This document shows positions 8,959 through 16,798 of a stretch of DNA of 64,000 nucleotides, piece after piece (positions within the stretch are counted from its first letter, which is position 1; every line of letters starts with the position of its first letter). A program made the position numbers and the translations under genes. The notes beneath the pieces were generated by a model that worked only from the letters and a program-made list of their open reading frames with translations, made no database searches and was not told where the DNA came from. This DNA comes from Clostridia bacterium (GTDB lineage: Bacteria > Bacillota > Clostridia > Oscillospirales > CAG-272). The stretch lies in assembly GCA_017508195.1 (NCBI GenBank), contig JAFVZL010000014.1:97144-161143 (forward strand). Reading direction: 5' to 3'.

Positions 8959-9803
8959 ATTTAAAGGAAATACTTGAGATTGCCGAGCGCGAAAATTGCG
9001 CTATCGGTATGTTCAACGCAACGGGTCTCGACAGCCTTCAGGCGGTTATTGCCGCAGCAGAGGAATTAAATCAGCCCGTTATTATCGCACACGCAGAGGT
9101 ACATAACGTATACAACGACGTCTCTCTCGTCGGTCCCGCTATGGTTGCGGCGGCAAGGGATGCAAAGGTACCCGTATGTGTTCATCTCGACCACGGCACC
9201 TCGCTCGAAATGATATATAAGGCACTGCGCATCGGCTTCACGTCGGTAATGATCGATGCATCGCATCTGCCCTACGAGGAAAACCTCGCTCTCACGAAGT
9301 CTGTAACCGAGATTGCACATGCTATGGGCGTATCGGTCGAGGCTGAGCTCGGCAGACTCGTTACCGGCGAGGCAGGAAGCGGAGAGGATAACAGCTCGGA
9401 TATGAAGGCTGAGGACTTCTACACCGACCCCGAGGAGGCAAAGGAATTCTGTGCTGTCACGGGCGTTGATGCTCTTGCTATCGCATTCGGCACGGCACAC
9501 GGCTTCTACACCGCACAGCCTAAGCTCGACTTCGACGTTGTGAAGAACGTCAAGGCATCGACGGGGCTTCCCCTCGTTATGCACGGTGGCTCGGGTGTAA
9601 GCGAGGAAGGCTTCCGCAAGGCTATCGAAGGCGGTATCAGAAAGATAAACTACTACTCCTATATGTCAAAGGCGGGCTTCATGGCTGCCAAGGATGTTAT
9701 CGAGAGCGGCAAGACATCTTATCTTCACGACGTAGAATATGCAGCAATGCAGGCTATGAAGGAAGACGTCAAGAAGGCAATAAAGATCTTCTCTATGAAA
9801 TAA
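8949..9803 (+). CDS. Class II fructose/tagatose-bisphosphate aldolase family protein
   Basis: A 284-residue zinc-dependent aldolase of the FbaA/GatY/KbaY family, cleaving a ketose (bis)phosphate into two three-carbon units. Zinc-ligand motifs are HLDHG (near residue 81) and VMHGGSGVS (near 197); DASHLPYEEN and EAELGRLVTGE are also family signatures. The size fits the KbaY/GatY group better than glycolytic Fba. Its start overlaps the kinase end, so translation is probably coupled. It is the last gene of the operon and gives the pathway an exit into glycolysis. Confidence 0.9.
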   Translation: MLVNLKEILEIAERENCAIGMFNATGLDSLQAVIAAAEELNQPVIIAHAEVHNVYNDVSLVGPAMVAAARDAKVPVCVHLDHGTSLEMIYKALRIGFTSVMIDASHLPYEENLALTKSVTEIAHAMGVSVEAELGRLVTGEAGSGEDNSSDMKAEDFYTDPEEAKEFCAVTGVDALAIAFGTAHGFYTAQPKLDFDVVKNVKASTGLPLVMHGGSGVSEEGFRKAIEGGIRKINYYSYMSKAGFMAAKDVIESGKTSYLHDVEYAAMQAMKEDVKKAIKIFSMK

Positions 9804-9875
9804 TAAAAAAAGGAAACGGAATTAAGGGTGATGTTCTTAGCGGAAAATTTACACCTTGGTAAAAGTGCAAGCATC

Positions 9876-9895
9876 GCATTTGACCGGTCAAATGC
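9876..9895. repeat. Perfect 20-base palindrome
   Basis: GCATTTGACC followed by GGTCAAATGC. It could be an operator (a central CG as in LacI-family sites) or part of a fold-back transcript end for the aldolase operon; no T run follows. Confidence 0.6.
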
Positions 9896-10016
9896 TGATA
9901 TAGGCTAAGCCCAAACCCTTATACGTGAACCCCCAAAGCTCATACTTCGCTTCGGGGAACCCCTATACGCGAACCCCCAAAGCTCATACTTCGCTTCGGG
10001 GAACCCCTAAACAAGC

Positions 10017-10067
10017 AGAAAGAGCAAACACGCAAGGTGGAAAACCTTATGTGTCTGCTCTTTTTCT
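10017..10067 (+). terminator. Terminator-like hairpin within the repeat region
   Basis: AGAGCA and ACACGCAAGG pair with CCTTATGTGT and TGCTCT around a short loop, followed by TTTTT. Confidence 0.55.
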
Positions 10068-10324
10068 GTTAGTGAAGTTTTCGCTACTGCGAAAGTGAAG
10101 TTGCTCACAGGGGCTCGCAGTGAAGTTATGTTTGCCCACTGTGCCAAAGGCACAACATCATTCACGCAGTGAACATCACTGCCGCAGGCAACATCATTTG
10201 CCCGTGAGGGCAAACATCGTTTAGCGTAAATGCTCCGTTAAGAGCATCACGCTATTTTTTTATACTATGCCGCCCCGCAAAAAGGCAAAAATGATGCTTA
10301 GCTCATGAAAGCACGCTCGCTTTG

Positions 10325-11062
10325 TCACCTTTTTATCGCGCGCCTATATGCGGTGGGTGTGTATCCGCTGCGCTTTTTGAATGTGCGGGAGAAATAATTG
10401 TAATCCGAAAAGCCGACAGACTCGGCTATCTCCCCGAGTGTCATATTTCCCTCTACTATCAGATGCTCAGCCTCGGATACCCTGAGATCTAACACGTAAT
10501 CAATTATCGATCTGCCGATATCCGATGAAAACACACTCTCGCAGTATACAGGTGAGAAAAAGAAATGCGATGCAATATCCCCGAGCGTTATGCGCGAGCG
10601 GAAATTTTTGTGAAGGTATTCGAGAATATCGAGTGTCAGAGGGGTCATCTTCTCAGTTCTCGTATAATCCTCGAGCACCGATATTATCACCCCGAGTACC
10701 TCCGAGGCTCTGCCATAAAAGGATAGCCTCGGCTTCTCGGCGATACGGTCTATCGATGATAAAAGAAGCATTATTTCACTGTGCGCGGCATTGTCGATAA
10801 CTGTCGGCAGCTTCGGGGTTTCCGAGTTAAAGTTAAAGCTTATATAATCGCATTCGCATTCCGATACGAGTCGCTCGCGCAACGATTGCGCGGGTATGAA
10901 TACAGCCGACTTATCCCCGAGCAGGTATCGCACGCCATCTACGATATAGATCATCTCACCCGATATCACAAAGGTCAGCTCGTGTGAAGAAAGACTGCCG
11001 CGGTATATCTTTGGCGGTATTCTTTTATGATGTACGTAATAAACGAGATTAATATCATACAT
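10325..11062 (-). CDS. AraC-family transcriptional regulator
   Basis: A 245-residue regulator with a short cupin-like N-terminal domain and a C-terminal AraC DNA-binding domain whose second HTH ends SDYNYFSRTFKKRSGYTPTAYR. It is compact compared with the usual ~290. It faces the isomerase-isomerase-oxidoreductase cluster at 11247-14039, the arrangement expected of a local sugar-responsive activator. The ATG at 11062 has only a distant GGGAGA ribosome site, so the start is less certain than the frame. Confidence 0.85.
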   Translation of the reverse strand: MYDINLVYYVHHKRIPPKIYRGSLSSHELTFVISGEMIYIVDGVRYLLGDKSAVFIPAQSLRERLVSECECDYISFNFNSETPKLPTVIDNAAHSEIMLLLSSIDRIAEKPRLSFYGRASEVLGVIISVLEDYTRTEKMTPLTLDILEYLHKNFRSRITLGDIASHFFFSPVYCESVFSSDIGRSIIDYVLDLRVSEAEHLIVEGNMTLGEIAESVGFSDYNYFSRTFKKRSGYTPTAYRRAIKR

Positions 11063-11246
11063 AATAAGATTGTGCTATTCTCCCATGTATTTCATAAGAT
11101 TATGCATTTAATCCGCTTTTAAAAAATGCTAAACTTAGTGTATAACGGTGTTGGTAATAAAATAGTATCACACCAATTTAATGCTGTCAAGAGAAAGAGC
11201 TGAAAAGGCTAAGAAAATCCCACTTGACGGCAGAGGGAGAATAAAA

Positions 11247-12098
11247 ATGATAAGACTTTGCGCATTTGCAGACGAGGCAGATTCCTCGCTCGAGGGACAG
11301 ATCGAGGCGCTTAAGGCGGCGGATATCGGATATATCGAGCTTCGCGGAATTAACGGAAAGAATATCTCAGCAGTCACCGAGGATGAGGCAAGAGAATTTA
11401 AAAAGCAGCTCGAGGGCGGCGGCATCCGCGTCTGGTCCATAGGCTCTCCCATCGGAAAGATAAAGATCAGCGATGACATCGATGCTCATATCGCTCTGCT
11501 CGAGCATATATGCAGACTCGCCAACATATTCGAGTGCGACAAGATAAGGATGTTCTCCTTCTACGAGGCATACGAGAGCGAAAGCGAGGTCTACTCTGCC
11601 CTTCGCAGAATGGTTGCCGCGGCAGATAAATACGGAGTCGCGCTCTATCACGAGAACGAAAAGGGCATCTGGGGCGACACCGCCGAGCGCGTTATGCGCC
11701 TTATGGATAACATCGATGGGCTTAACTTCGTTTATGACCCTGCGAACTTCATAGAGTCGGGCGAGGATCCCGAAAAGACACTATATCCCCTGCACGCAAG
11801 GACAGGATACTTCCACATAAAGGACGCGACACTCGAGGACCGCAAGGTCGTCCCCGCCGGGTATGGCGGCGGAAGGATTCCCGAGCTGGTATCCATGATA
11901 GGCGAGCGCGACACGGTGCTCTCGATAGAGCCGCACCTTATGGTTTTCGAGGGTTATTCGGAATTTGATGACACAAAGATGCAGGATAAATTCGTCTTTA
12001 AAAACAACAAGGAAGCCTTTGCCGCAGCGGCAGATGCCATCAAGGCGGTCATCACGGGGGCAGGCTACCGAAAGACAGACGGAGGATATACTAAATGA
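11247..12098 (+). CDS. Sugar phosphate isomerase/epimerase (TIM-barrel, AP endonuclease 2-like fold)
   Basis: A 283-residue xylose-isomerase-like TIM barrel. Acidic/His metal-ligand positions can be seen in ALYHENEKGIWG, FVYDPANF and GYFHIKDATL, the pattern of IolE/IolI/YcjR-type enzymes. Reading could begin upstream at 11181, but the ATG at 11247 follows AGAGGGAGA and the MIRLCAFADEAD opening is typical of the family. It is the first gene of a three-gene unit with ATGA and 8-base overlaps. The substrate is unknown; the cluster suggests inositol- or keto-sugar-like chemistry. Confidence 0.82.
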   Translation: MIRLCAFADEADSSLEGQIEALKAADIGYIELRGINGKNISAVTEDEAREFKKQLEGGGIRVWSIGSPIGKIKISDDIDAHIALLEHICRLANIFECDKIRMFSFYEAYESESEVYSALRRMVAAADKYGVALYHENEKGIWGDTAERVMRLMDNIDGLNFVYDPANFIESGEDPEKTLYPLHARTGYFHIKDATLEDRKVVPAGYGGGRIPELVSMIGERDTVLSIEPHLMVFEGYSEFDDTKMQDKFVFKNNKEAFAAAADAIKAVITGAGYRKTDGGYTK

Positions 12099-12880
12099 AG
12101 AGCGTAGGCGTTAATCTTTTCTCGCTTCGCAACTTAATAAAGACCGAGGACGGCCTCAGAGAGACCCTTTCGGCGCTTAAGGAGATGGGCTATAACTGTG
12201 CGCAGTTCTCCGGCGCACCCTTCGATGCGCCGATTATAAAGAGGGCAAGCGAGGCGGCGGGTGTTCCGATAGTGCTGACACACGTTCCGCTTTCCGATAT
12301 CCTTGAACGCACAGAGGCTCTTATGGAGGAGCATGCATCCTTTGGATGCAAATATATCGGGCTTGGCAGCCTTCCGCGCGATATTATCACAGATGAGGTG
12401 AGAGTGAAGTCCACAATCGAGGCGCTCGAGGGTGCGGCTGAGAAAATGGCGGCAGGGGGATTCTCCTTCTTCTTCCACAATCACCACACAGACTGCTACA
12501 AGCACGGTGGCGAGACCATCATCGATTATATGATAAGGACCTGCCCGCACTTCAACTTCACACTTGACACCTATTGGCTGCAGTTCAGTGGTCTTTCGGT
12601 CACGGACTACATAAAAAAGCTCTCTGGCAGGATCGCCTGTGTCCATCTGAAGGACTACAAGATAACAGCAAGTCAAAATGATGACGGCTCCGTCAGCTTC
12701 TCACCGATCTATGCGCCCGTCGGTGAGGGAAATCTCGACTTCGGCTCCTATTACCCGCTTATGAAGGCGGCAGAGGTTGAGCATTATCTTGTCGAGCAGG
12801 ACAACGCTGCAAGCTTCCCCGATCCCTTGGACGAGGTCAGACGCAGCATACTTTACATAAAGGAGAACTTCAATGGATAA
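12095..12880 (+). CDS. Sugar phosphate isomerase/epimerase, second paralogue
   Basis: A 261-residue TIM-barrel protein of the same superfamily as its neighbour, opening with MKSVGVNLFSLRN. Candidate metal ligands occur in FFFHNHHTDC, FTLDTYWLQ, ACVHLKDYK and YLVEQDNA, the standard spacing for these isomerases. It overlaps the preceding gene by four bases (ATGA). Two non-identical isomerases next to an oxidoreductase resemble clusters that interconvert keto-sugars or scyllo/myo-inosose-type compounds; this is inference from context. Confidence 0.82.
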   Translation: MKSVGVNLFSLRNLIKTEDGLRETLSALKEMGYNCAQFSGAPFDAPIIKRASEAAGVPIVLTHVPLSDILERTEALMEEHASFGCKYIGLGSLPRDIITDEVRVKSTIEALEGAAEKMAAGGFSFFFHNHHTDCYKHGGETIIDYMIRTCPHFNFTLDTYWLQFSGLSVTDYIKKLSGRIACVHLKDYKITASQNDDGSVSFSPIYAPVGEGNLDFGSYYPLMKAAEVEHYLVEQDNAASFPDPLDEVRRSILYIKENFNG

Positions 12881-14039
12881 GGTAAGATTCGGTATAATCG
12901 GTCTCGGAAATATGGGCTCGACCTACCTGGGTATGTTCGAGAACGGAATGATAAAGGACGGAGTTGTCAGCGCAATATGCGACATCAACCCCGAGAAGCT
13001 TAAGGCGGCGGAAGCGAAGATCTCGCGCGAGGGCGTTCTCTCCTTTATAAAATACGAGGATATGTTATCCTCGGGTGCTGTCGATGCAATAATGATAGAA
13101 ACACCGCACTATATACACCCCGAGATCGCAATAGCGGCTCTCGAGAGAGGAATACACGCCCTCTGCGACAAGCCTGCAGGCGTTTACACAAAGCAGGTCA
13201 GAGAGATGAACGAGGTCTCCGAGCGCTCGGATGCGGTATTCGGCATGATGTTCAATCAGCGCACCAACGTTGCATATGCCAAAATGCGAGAGATGATCGC
13301 CGAGGGCGCGATAGGCTCGCTCCAGCGTGTCAGCTGGATAATTACAGACTGGTTCAGAACACAGTACTATTACGACAGCGGAAATTGGCGCGCGACCTGG
13401 GCAGGCGAGGGCGGCGGTGTGCTGATCAATCAGTGTCCCCACCAGATCGACCTTATCAGCTGGATCGTAGGCGAACAGCCTAAGGCTGTCAGAGGCTTTT
13501 GTAAGTACGGTGCGTGGCACGACGTTGAGGTCGAGGACGAGGTGACCGCCTATTTCGAATACGAGAACGGCGCAACCGGTACCTTCATCACCACGACGGG
13601 CGAGGCTCCCGGCACCAATCGCCTCGAGATATCGGGCACGGGCGGCAAGCTGCTTGCCGAGGACGGAAAGCTCACGTACTACAAGAATCTTACCGACTCA
13701 GCCGAGCACTCGCGATGCTCAACAGAGGGCTTCAAGAAGCCCAAGTGTGAGATATGCGAGGTCGAGTGTCCCGGCGAGAGCACGGGCCACGCAGGCATCA
13801 TAAATAACTTTATCGGCAAGATTCTTGGCCTCGAGGAGCTTCTCGCTCCCGGCACCTCGGGCATAAATGGAGTTGACCTTATGAACGCCATTGAGCTCTC
13901 CGGCTGGCAGGACGGTAAAAGAGTCACTCTCCCGACGGATGAGGAGCTTTATCTTGAGCTGCTGAACGAAAAGCGCAAGACCTCGAGACTAAAGTGCGGC
14001 ATAGAGCGCGCCGCGGCAAGCACCGAAGGCAGTTATTGA
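12873..14039 (+). CDS. Gfo/Idh/MocA-family oxidoreductase
   Basis: A 388-residue NAD(P)-dependent dehydrogenase. The Rossmann motif GLGNMGSTY is at the N-terminus, the EKP-like motif is DKPAGVY, and LINQCPHQIDLISWI is the catalytic-helix region. It is longer than the copy at 5979 and only distantly similar to it. A CxxC-containing stretch (KPKCEICEVECPGE) before the C-terminus is unusual for the family and could bind metal. It overlaps the second isomerase by eight bases, so the three genes form one transcription unit. Confidence 0.87.
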   Translation: MDKVRFGIIGLGNMGSTYLGMFENGMIKDGVVSAICDINPEKLKAAEAKISREGVLSFIKYEDMLSSGAVDAIMIETPHYIHPEIAIAALERGIHALCDKPAGVYTKQVREMNEVSERSDAVFGMMFNQRTNVAYAKMREMIAEGAIGSLQRVSWIITDWFRTQYYYDSGNWRATWAGEGGGVLINQCPHQIDLISWIVGEQPKAVRGFCKYGAWHDVEVEDEVTAYFEYENGATGTFITTTGEAPGTNRLEISGTGGKLLAEDGKLTYYKNLTDSAEHSRCSTEGFKKPKCEICEVECPGESTGHAGIINNFIGKILGLEELLAPGTSGINGVDLMNAIELSGWQDGKRVTLPTDEELYLELLNEKRKTSRLKCGIERAAASTEGSY

Positions 14040-14062
14040 CTGATAGCTTTTGCCGAGTATTG

Positions 14063-14156
14063 ATTGTGCAACAAGTGCTGGACAAACTACACAAAGTGTG
14101 ATATAATTGATTTTGCACCAAGTGCCGTGCAAACGGCGCACAGTGTGATATAATAA
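14063..14156 (+). promoter_or_regulatory. Tandemly duplicated 47-base promoter unit
   Basis: Two imperfect copies, each ending GTGTGATATAAT. Copy 1 has TGGACA (14079-14084), 17 bases, TATAAT (14102-14107). Copy 2 has CGTGCA (14126-14131), 17 bases, TATAAT (14149-14154). Both point at the hydrolase starting at 14191. Confidence 0.65.
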
Positions 14157-14190
14157 GCAAACGAGTCAACCGACCCGATAAGGAGTAACA

Positions 14191-14961
14191 ATGAAAACAT
14201 TATTCGACCTTTATTACACAGATGCCGAAGACACTGCAAGGACCCTCGATATCTATCTCCCGGAAAGCAAGCCCGAGACGATATTCCTCTATATGCACGG
14301 CGGCGGACTTGATCACGGCAACAAGCGACATGCGGCAGAAATCATTTCAAAGTATCTCACCGACAGGGGCATTGCGTACGTAAGCATAGAGTACAGAATG
14401 TACCCGGATGCAAAATACCCCGACTTCATCAACGATGCAGCCGAGGCGGTCAAATATATAATCACTAAAAAGGATGAGTACTTTGGCGGATGCGACAAGC
14501 TCTACGTCGGAGGCAGCTCTGCGGGCGGATATCTCTCTATGATGCTCTGCTTCGACGAAAGGTACCTTAAAGGTGTCGGGCTCGATAACTCCTGTATCGC
14601 GGGATACTTCCACGATGCGGGACAGCCGACCGCACACTTCAGAACGCTTGCCGAGCGCGGTATAGACTCTCGCAGGCTTATAGTAGACGAGACCTCGCCG
14701 ATGTATCACGTTGGCACCGCTGAGAGCTATCCCCCGATGCGCTTCATAGTATCGGATAACGATATGAAGGGCAGATACGAGCAGACTATGCTTATGCTCT
14801 CGGTACTCTCGCACTTTGGCTACGATAGCTACGATCACATCGTAATGAACGGCACTCACTGCGCATATGTAAGACGTATTGACGAAAGCGGTGACAGCGT
14901 GCTCGGACAAATGGTATATTCATTTATCGAATCAGTGAAAAACGGCACTATCGGCAAATAA
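14191..14961 (+). CDS. Alpha/beta hydrolase (esterase, HSL-like)
   Basis: A 256-residue serine hydrolase. The oxyanion motif is MHGGGLDHG, the nucleophile elbow GGSSAGGYL, an acid is available in SDNDMKGRYEQ, and the histidine in NGTHCAY. There is no signal peptide, so it is cytoplasmic. It is separated from the upstream cluster by 151 bases with a duplicated promoter and followed by a strong terminator, so it is its own unit. A carbohydrate-ester deacylase role would suit the neighbourhood but is inference. Confidence 0.82.
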   Translation: MKTLFDLYYTDAEDTARTLDIYLPESKPETIFLYMHGGGLDHGNKRHAAEIISKYLTDRGIAYVSIEYRMYPDAKYPDFINDAAEAVKYIITKKDEYFGGCDKLYVGGSSAGGYLSMMLCFDERYLKGVGLDNSCIAGYFHDAGQPTAHFRTLAERGIDSRRLIVDETSPMYHVGTAESYPPMRFIVSDNDMKGRYEQTMLMLSVLSHFGYDSYDHIVMNGTHCAYVRRIDESGDSVLGQMVYSFIESVKNGTIGK

Positions 14962-15000
14962 CTATTTACATTTTTGTATATTTTCTCATTTCACTTATAA

Positions 15001-15036
15001 AGAGGCAAAGCACAGCGCTTTGCCTCTATTTTTATT
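15001..15036 (+). terminator. Terminator after the alpha/beta hydrolase
   Basis: AGAGGCAAAGC pairs with GCTTTGCCTCT around a short loop (15001-15027), followed by a T-rich tail. Confidence 0.85.
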
Positions 15037-15079
15037 TATTCTGCATTCTACCGTTTTTTTTGCGATGCGGTTCATCGGT

Positions 15080-16090
15080 TCAAATCCCCATTTTGTGAAG
15101 CGAATCCCATATCTCATCTGCATAATTAAGGTGTCCGCCCGGCTGTACTCTGAGAGCACATCTCTCGGGCACTCCTGCAGCAGCATAAAGGCGCTCTATC
15201 TCCTCGTATGCATCGCGAGTACCGTCAATAAAGAAGCCGGGGTCCTCCTCACCTGCCGCAACTACAAGGAGTCTGGGTGCGATAAGACCGCCCATATCTC
15301 CCATCTCGAAATACTTTCTTATAGAGGGGATATAGTTGCACATACAGTGGCGCTTTGCCGCTATCGAGCGACGGAAGGTACAAACCGAGCAAGACGGTGC
15401 CGCCGCGGTGATCCTCTCATCAATGCATGCGAGATAGAATGTCTGTGTTCCGCCGCCCGAGTTACCCGTACATACGATATTTGAAAAATCGATTTTATCG
15501 GAGAACTTCACGGTAACAGCATCGAGGATCATCATAACGTCGTGTACCTTTTCACCGAGCACGGTTCTGCCGTTGAGGATAGCTATCTTTCCCGCCTCGG
15601 TACAGCTCGTGCCGTATCCCTCGAGGCTGCACTCACCGAAGCTTCTCGACTCGATAACGAGCGCCGCTCTTCCCTCTTTTATAGATCTTGCCGCCATGTT
15701 TCTGTGCGGCCAATTCTTAAGCGACTCCTCATCCCCTTCGCACTTAGAAACACCCAGTGCAATGTGCATTCCGCCGCCGTGACCCGAAAGGCAGATAGTA
15801 AGCGGAACGGCTCCATCTGCATTCTTGGGTATACGGAGATGACAGGGGGTATCATATCCCGGCTCGGTCTCAACGGTAAAGCGGTACTCGGTATAGTCAT
15901 CCTCTTCCTTGATATACTCTACGTCAACCTCGCATCTGCCGGGAGTAAGCGGAAGACCGAGAAGCTCGGTAAGCTTTGCCCTCGCTACCTTCTGCCACTC
16001 GGAAAAAGGGATACTTCCGTCATATCTGAGTGTGCGCTCAGCTTCATTAAAAAGCTTCACCTCGTACTCATGCGTGTTTTTCGTTCCCAT
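15080..16090 (-). CDS. Acetyl xylan esterase/dienelactone hydrolase-like protein
   Basis: A 336-residue alpha/beta hydrolase. The nucleophile elbow is CTGNSGGGTQT, an oxyanion region SGHGGGMHI precedes it, and the catalytic His lies in QPGGHLNYADE at the C-terminus. The fold and length fit AXE1/dienelactone-hydrolase relatives that deacylate sugars. No secretion signal is present. The frame extends to 16153, but the ATG at 16090 follows GGAGGCG and the upstream residues look like non-coding DNA. It converges on the hydrolase at 14191 and is transcribed alone. Confidence 0.8.
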   Translation of the reverse strand: MGTKNTHEYEVKLFNEAERTLRYDGSIPFSEWQKVARAKLTELLGLPLTPGRCEVDVEYIKEEDDYTEYRFTVETEPGYDTPCHLRIPKNADGAVPLTICLSGHGGGMHIALGVSKCEGDEESLKNWPHRNMAARSIKEGRAALVIESRSFGECSLEGYGTSCTEAGKIAILNGRTVLGEKVHDVMMILDAVTVKFSDKIDFSNIVCTGNSGGGTQTFYLACIDERITAAAPSCSVCTFRRSIAAKRHCMCNYIPSIRKYFEMGDMGGLIAPRLLVVAAGEEDPGFFIDGTRDAYEEIERLYAAAGVPERCALRVQPGGHLNYADEIWDSLHKMGI

Positions 16091-16164
16091 GTTCGCCTCC
16101 GAAATTGTTTTGATTAAAACAATTATAGCATACGAACCCTGAAAAATCAACACATATGGAAGAG

Positions 16165-16241
16165 TCGCAAGAAGCGGATGAAGTCGAGGCTTGCGCCTCG
16201 GTTTATTGCACGTCCGTGCGATTTCATCCGAGCTTCTGCGA
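16165..16241. repeat. Fold-back element with nested hairpins
   Basis: An outer inverted repeat (TCGCAAGAAGC-GATGAA against TTCATCC-GCTTCTGCGA) encloses two perfect hairpins, GAGGCTTGCGCCTC (16186-16199) and GCACGTCCGTGC (16208-16219). It would form a three-way junction in RNA or cruciform DNA. It lies between the dfx end and the esterase start. Confidence 0.7.
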
Positions 16242-16274
16242 GGATTTCATCGACAACGTAGATTTACTCCTATG

Positions 16275-16673
16275 TCAGGTGGATTTAATTGAAGAGACCT
16301 CGGCTACCCACAACCCATGCAAATTACAGTACGCAAACGCCTTAACTACCTTCTCACCCGGAGCAAGATAAAACTTCGCCTCGCTCTTTCCGTCGGGTGT
16401 GAGCATTTTTCTCTGACTTCCGCCTGTCGTGATAAGGCACACCCACGAGATCGCGTGCTCGGGCAGCATGGGATGGCGGTTATCCTCGGTTCCTACCGTG
16501 ACAGTCACGACACCGCCCTTTTCACTGATCACGGGGGTATGCTTTTCGCGCGATGCCTCGACCACACCGGGAGTTAGCTCCTCCATATCCTTCGAGCAGC
16601 AGCCGATACGTCTGCCCGTATCGTTGATCATTGCGACAAGATTACCGCAGAAGCGGCAAACGTAATGCTTCAT
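16275..16673 (-). CDS. dfx: Desulfoferrodoxin-type superoxide reductase
   Basis: Reduces superoxide to hydrogen peroxide without making oxygen, a standard anaerobe defence. The 132-residue protein has an N-terminal desulforedoxin-like iron site (CRFCGN at residues 6-11 and a later CC pair in GCCSKDM) and the catalytic SOR domain with EKHTPV, HPMLPEHAISW and CNLHGLW, the His4-Cys iron site. The frame opens at a TTG further upstream, but the ATG at 16673 follows GAGAGG. A rubredoxin partner is not in the window. Confidence 0.92.
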   Translation of the reverse strand: MKHYVCRFCGNLVAMINDTGRRIGCCSKDMEELTPGVVEASREKHTPVISEKGGVVTVTVGTEDNRHPMLPEHAISWVCLITTGGSQRKMLTPDGKSEAKFYLAPGEKVVKAFAYCNLHGLWVAEVSSIKST

Positions 16674-16738
16674 AAAACCTCTCAACGGCGCAGGTTGCGC
16701 CTTTATTGCTATTATATCCCATTTCTTTTTTCTTATAC

Positions 16739-16783
16739 AAAAAAGTGCTTACGGCAGATCCTCACCGCCATAAGCACTTTTTT
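16739..16783. terminator. Bidirectional hairpin downstream of metH
   Basis: AAGTGCTTA-CGGC pairs with GCC-TAAGCACTT and both sides carry A/T runs. It ends the minus-strand metH operon and separates it from dfx. Confidence 0.8.
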
Positions 16784-16798
16784 GACTATAATTATTTA

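Larger units (their letters stand above)
9804..10324. repeat. Gene-free region with palindrome, tandem hairpin repeats and short inverted motif array
   Basis: This 521-base stretch holds no convincing gene. It has a perfect 20-base palindrome (9876-9895), two 44-base tandem units differing at one position (9920-9963 and 9964-10007) that each fold CCCCAAAGC against GCTTCGGGG, a terminator-like hairpin (10017-10067), and then an array in which GTGAAGTT recurs in direct orientation followed by AACATCA in the opposite sense (about 10071-10230). The element ends before a T-rich run at 10254-10262. Confidence 0.7.
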
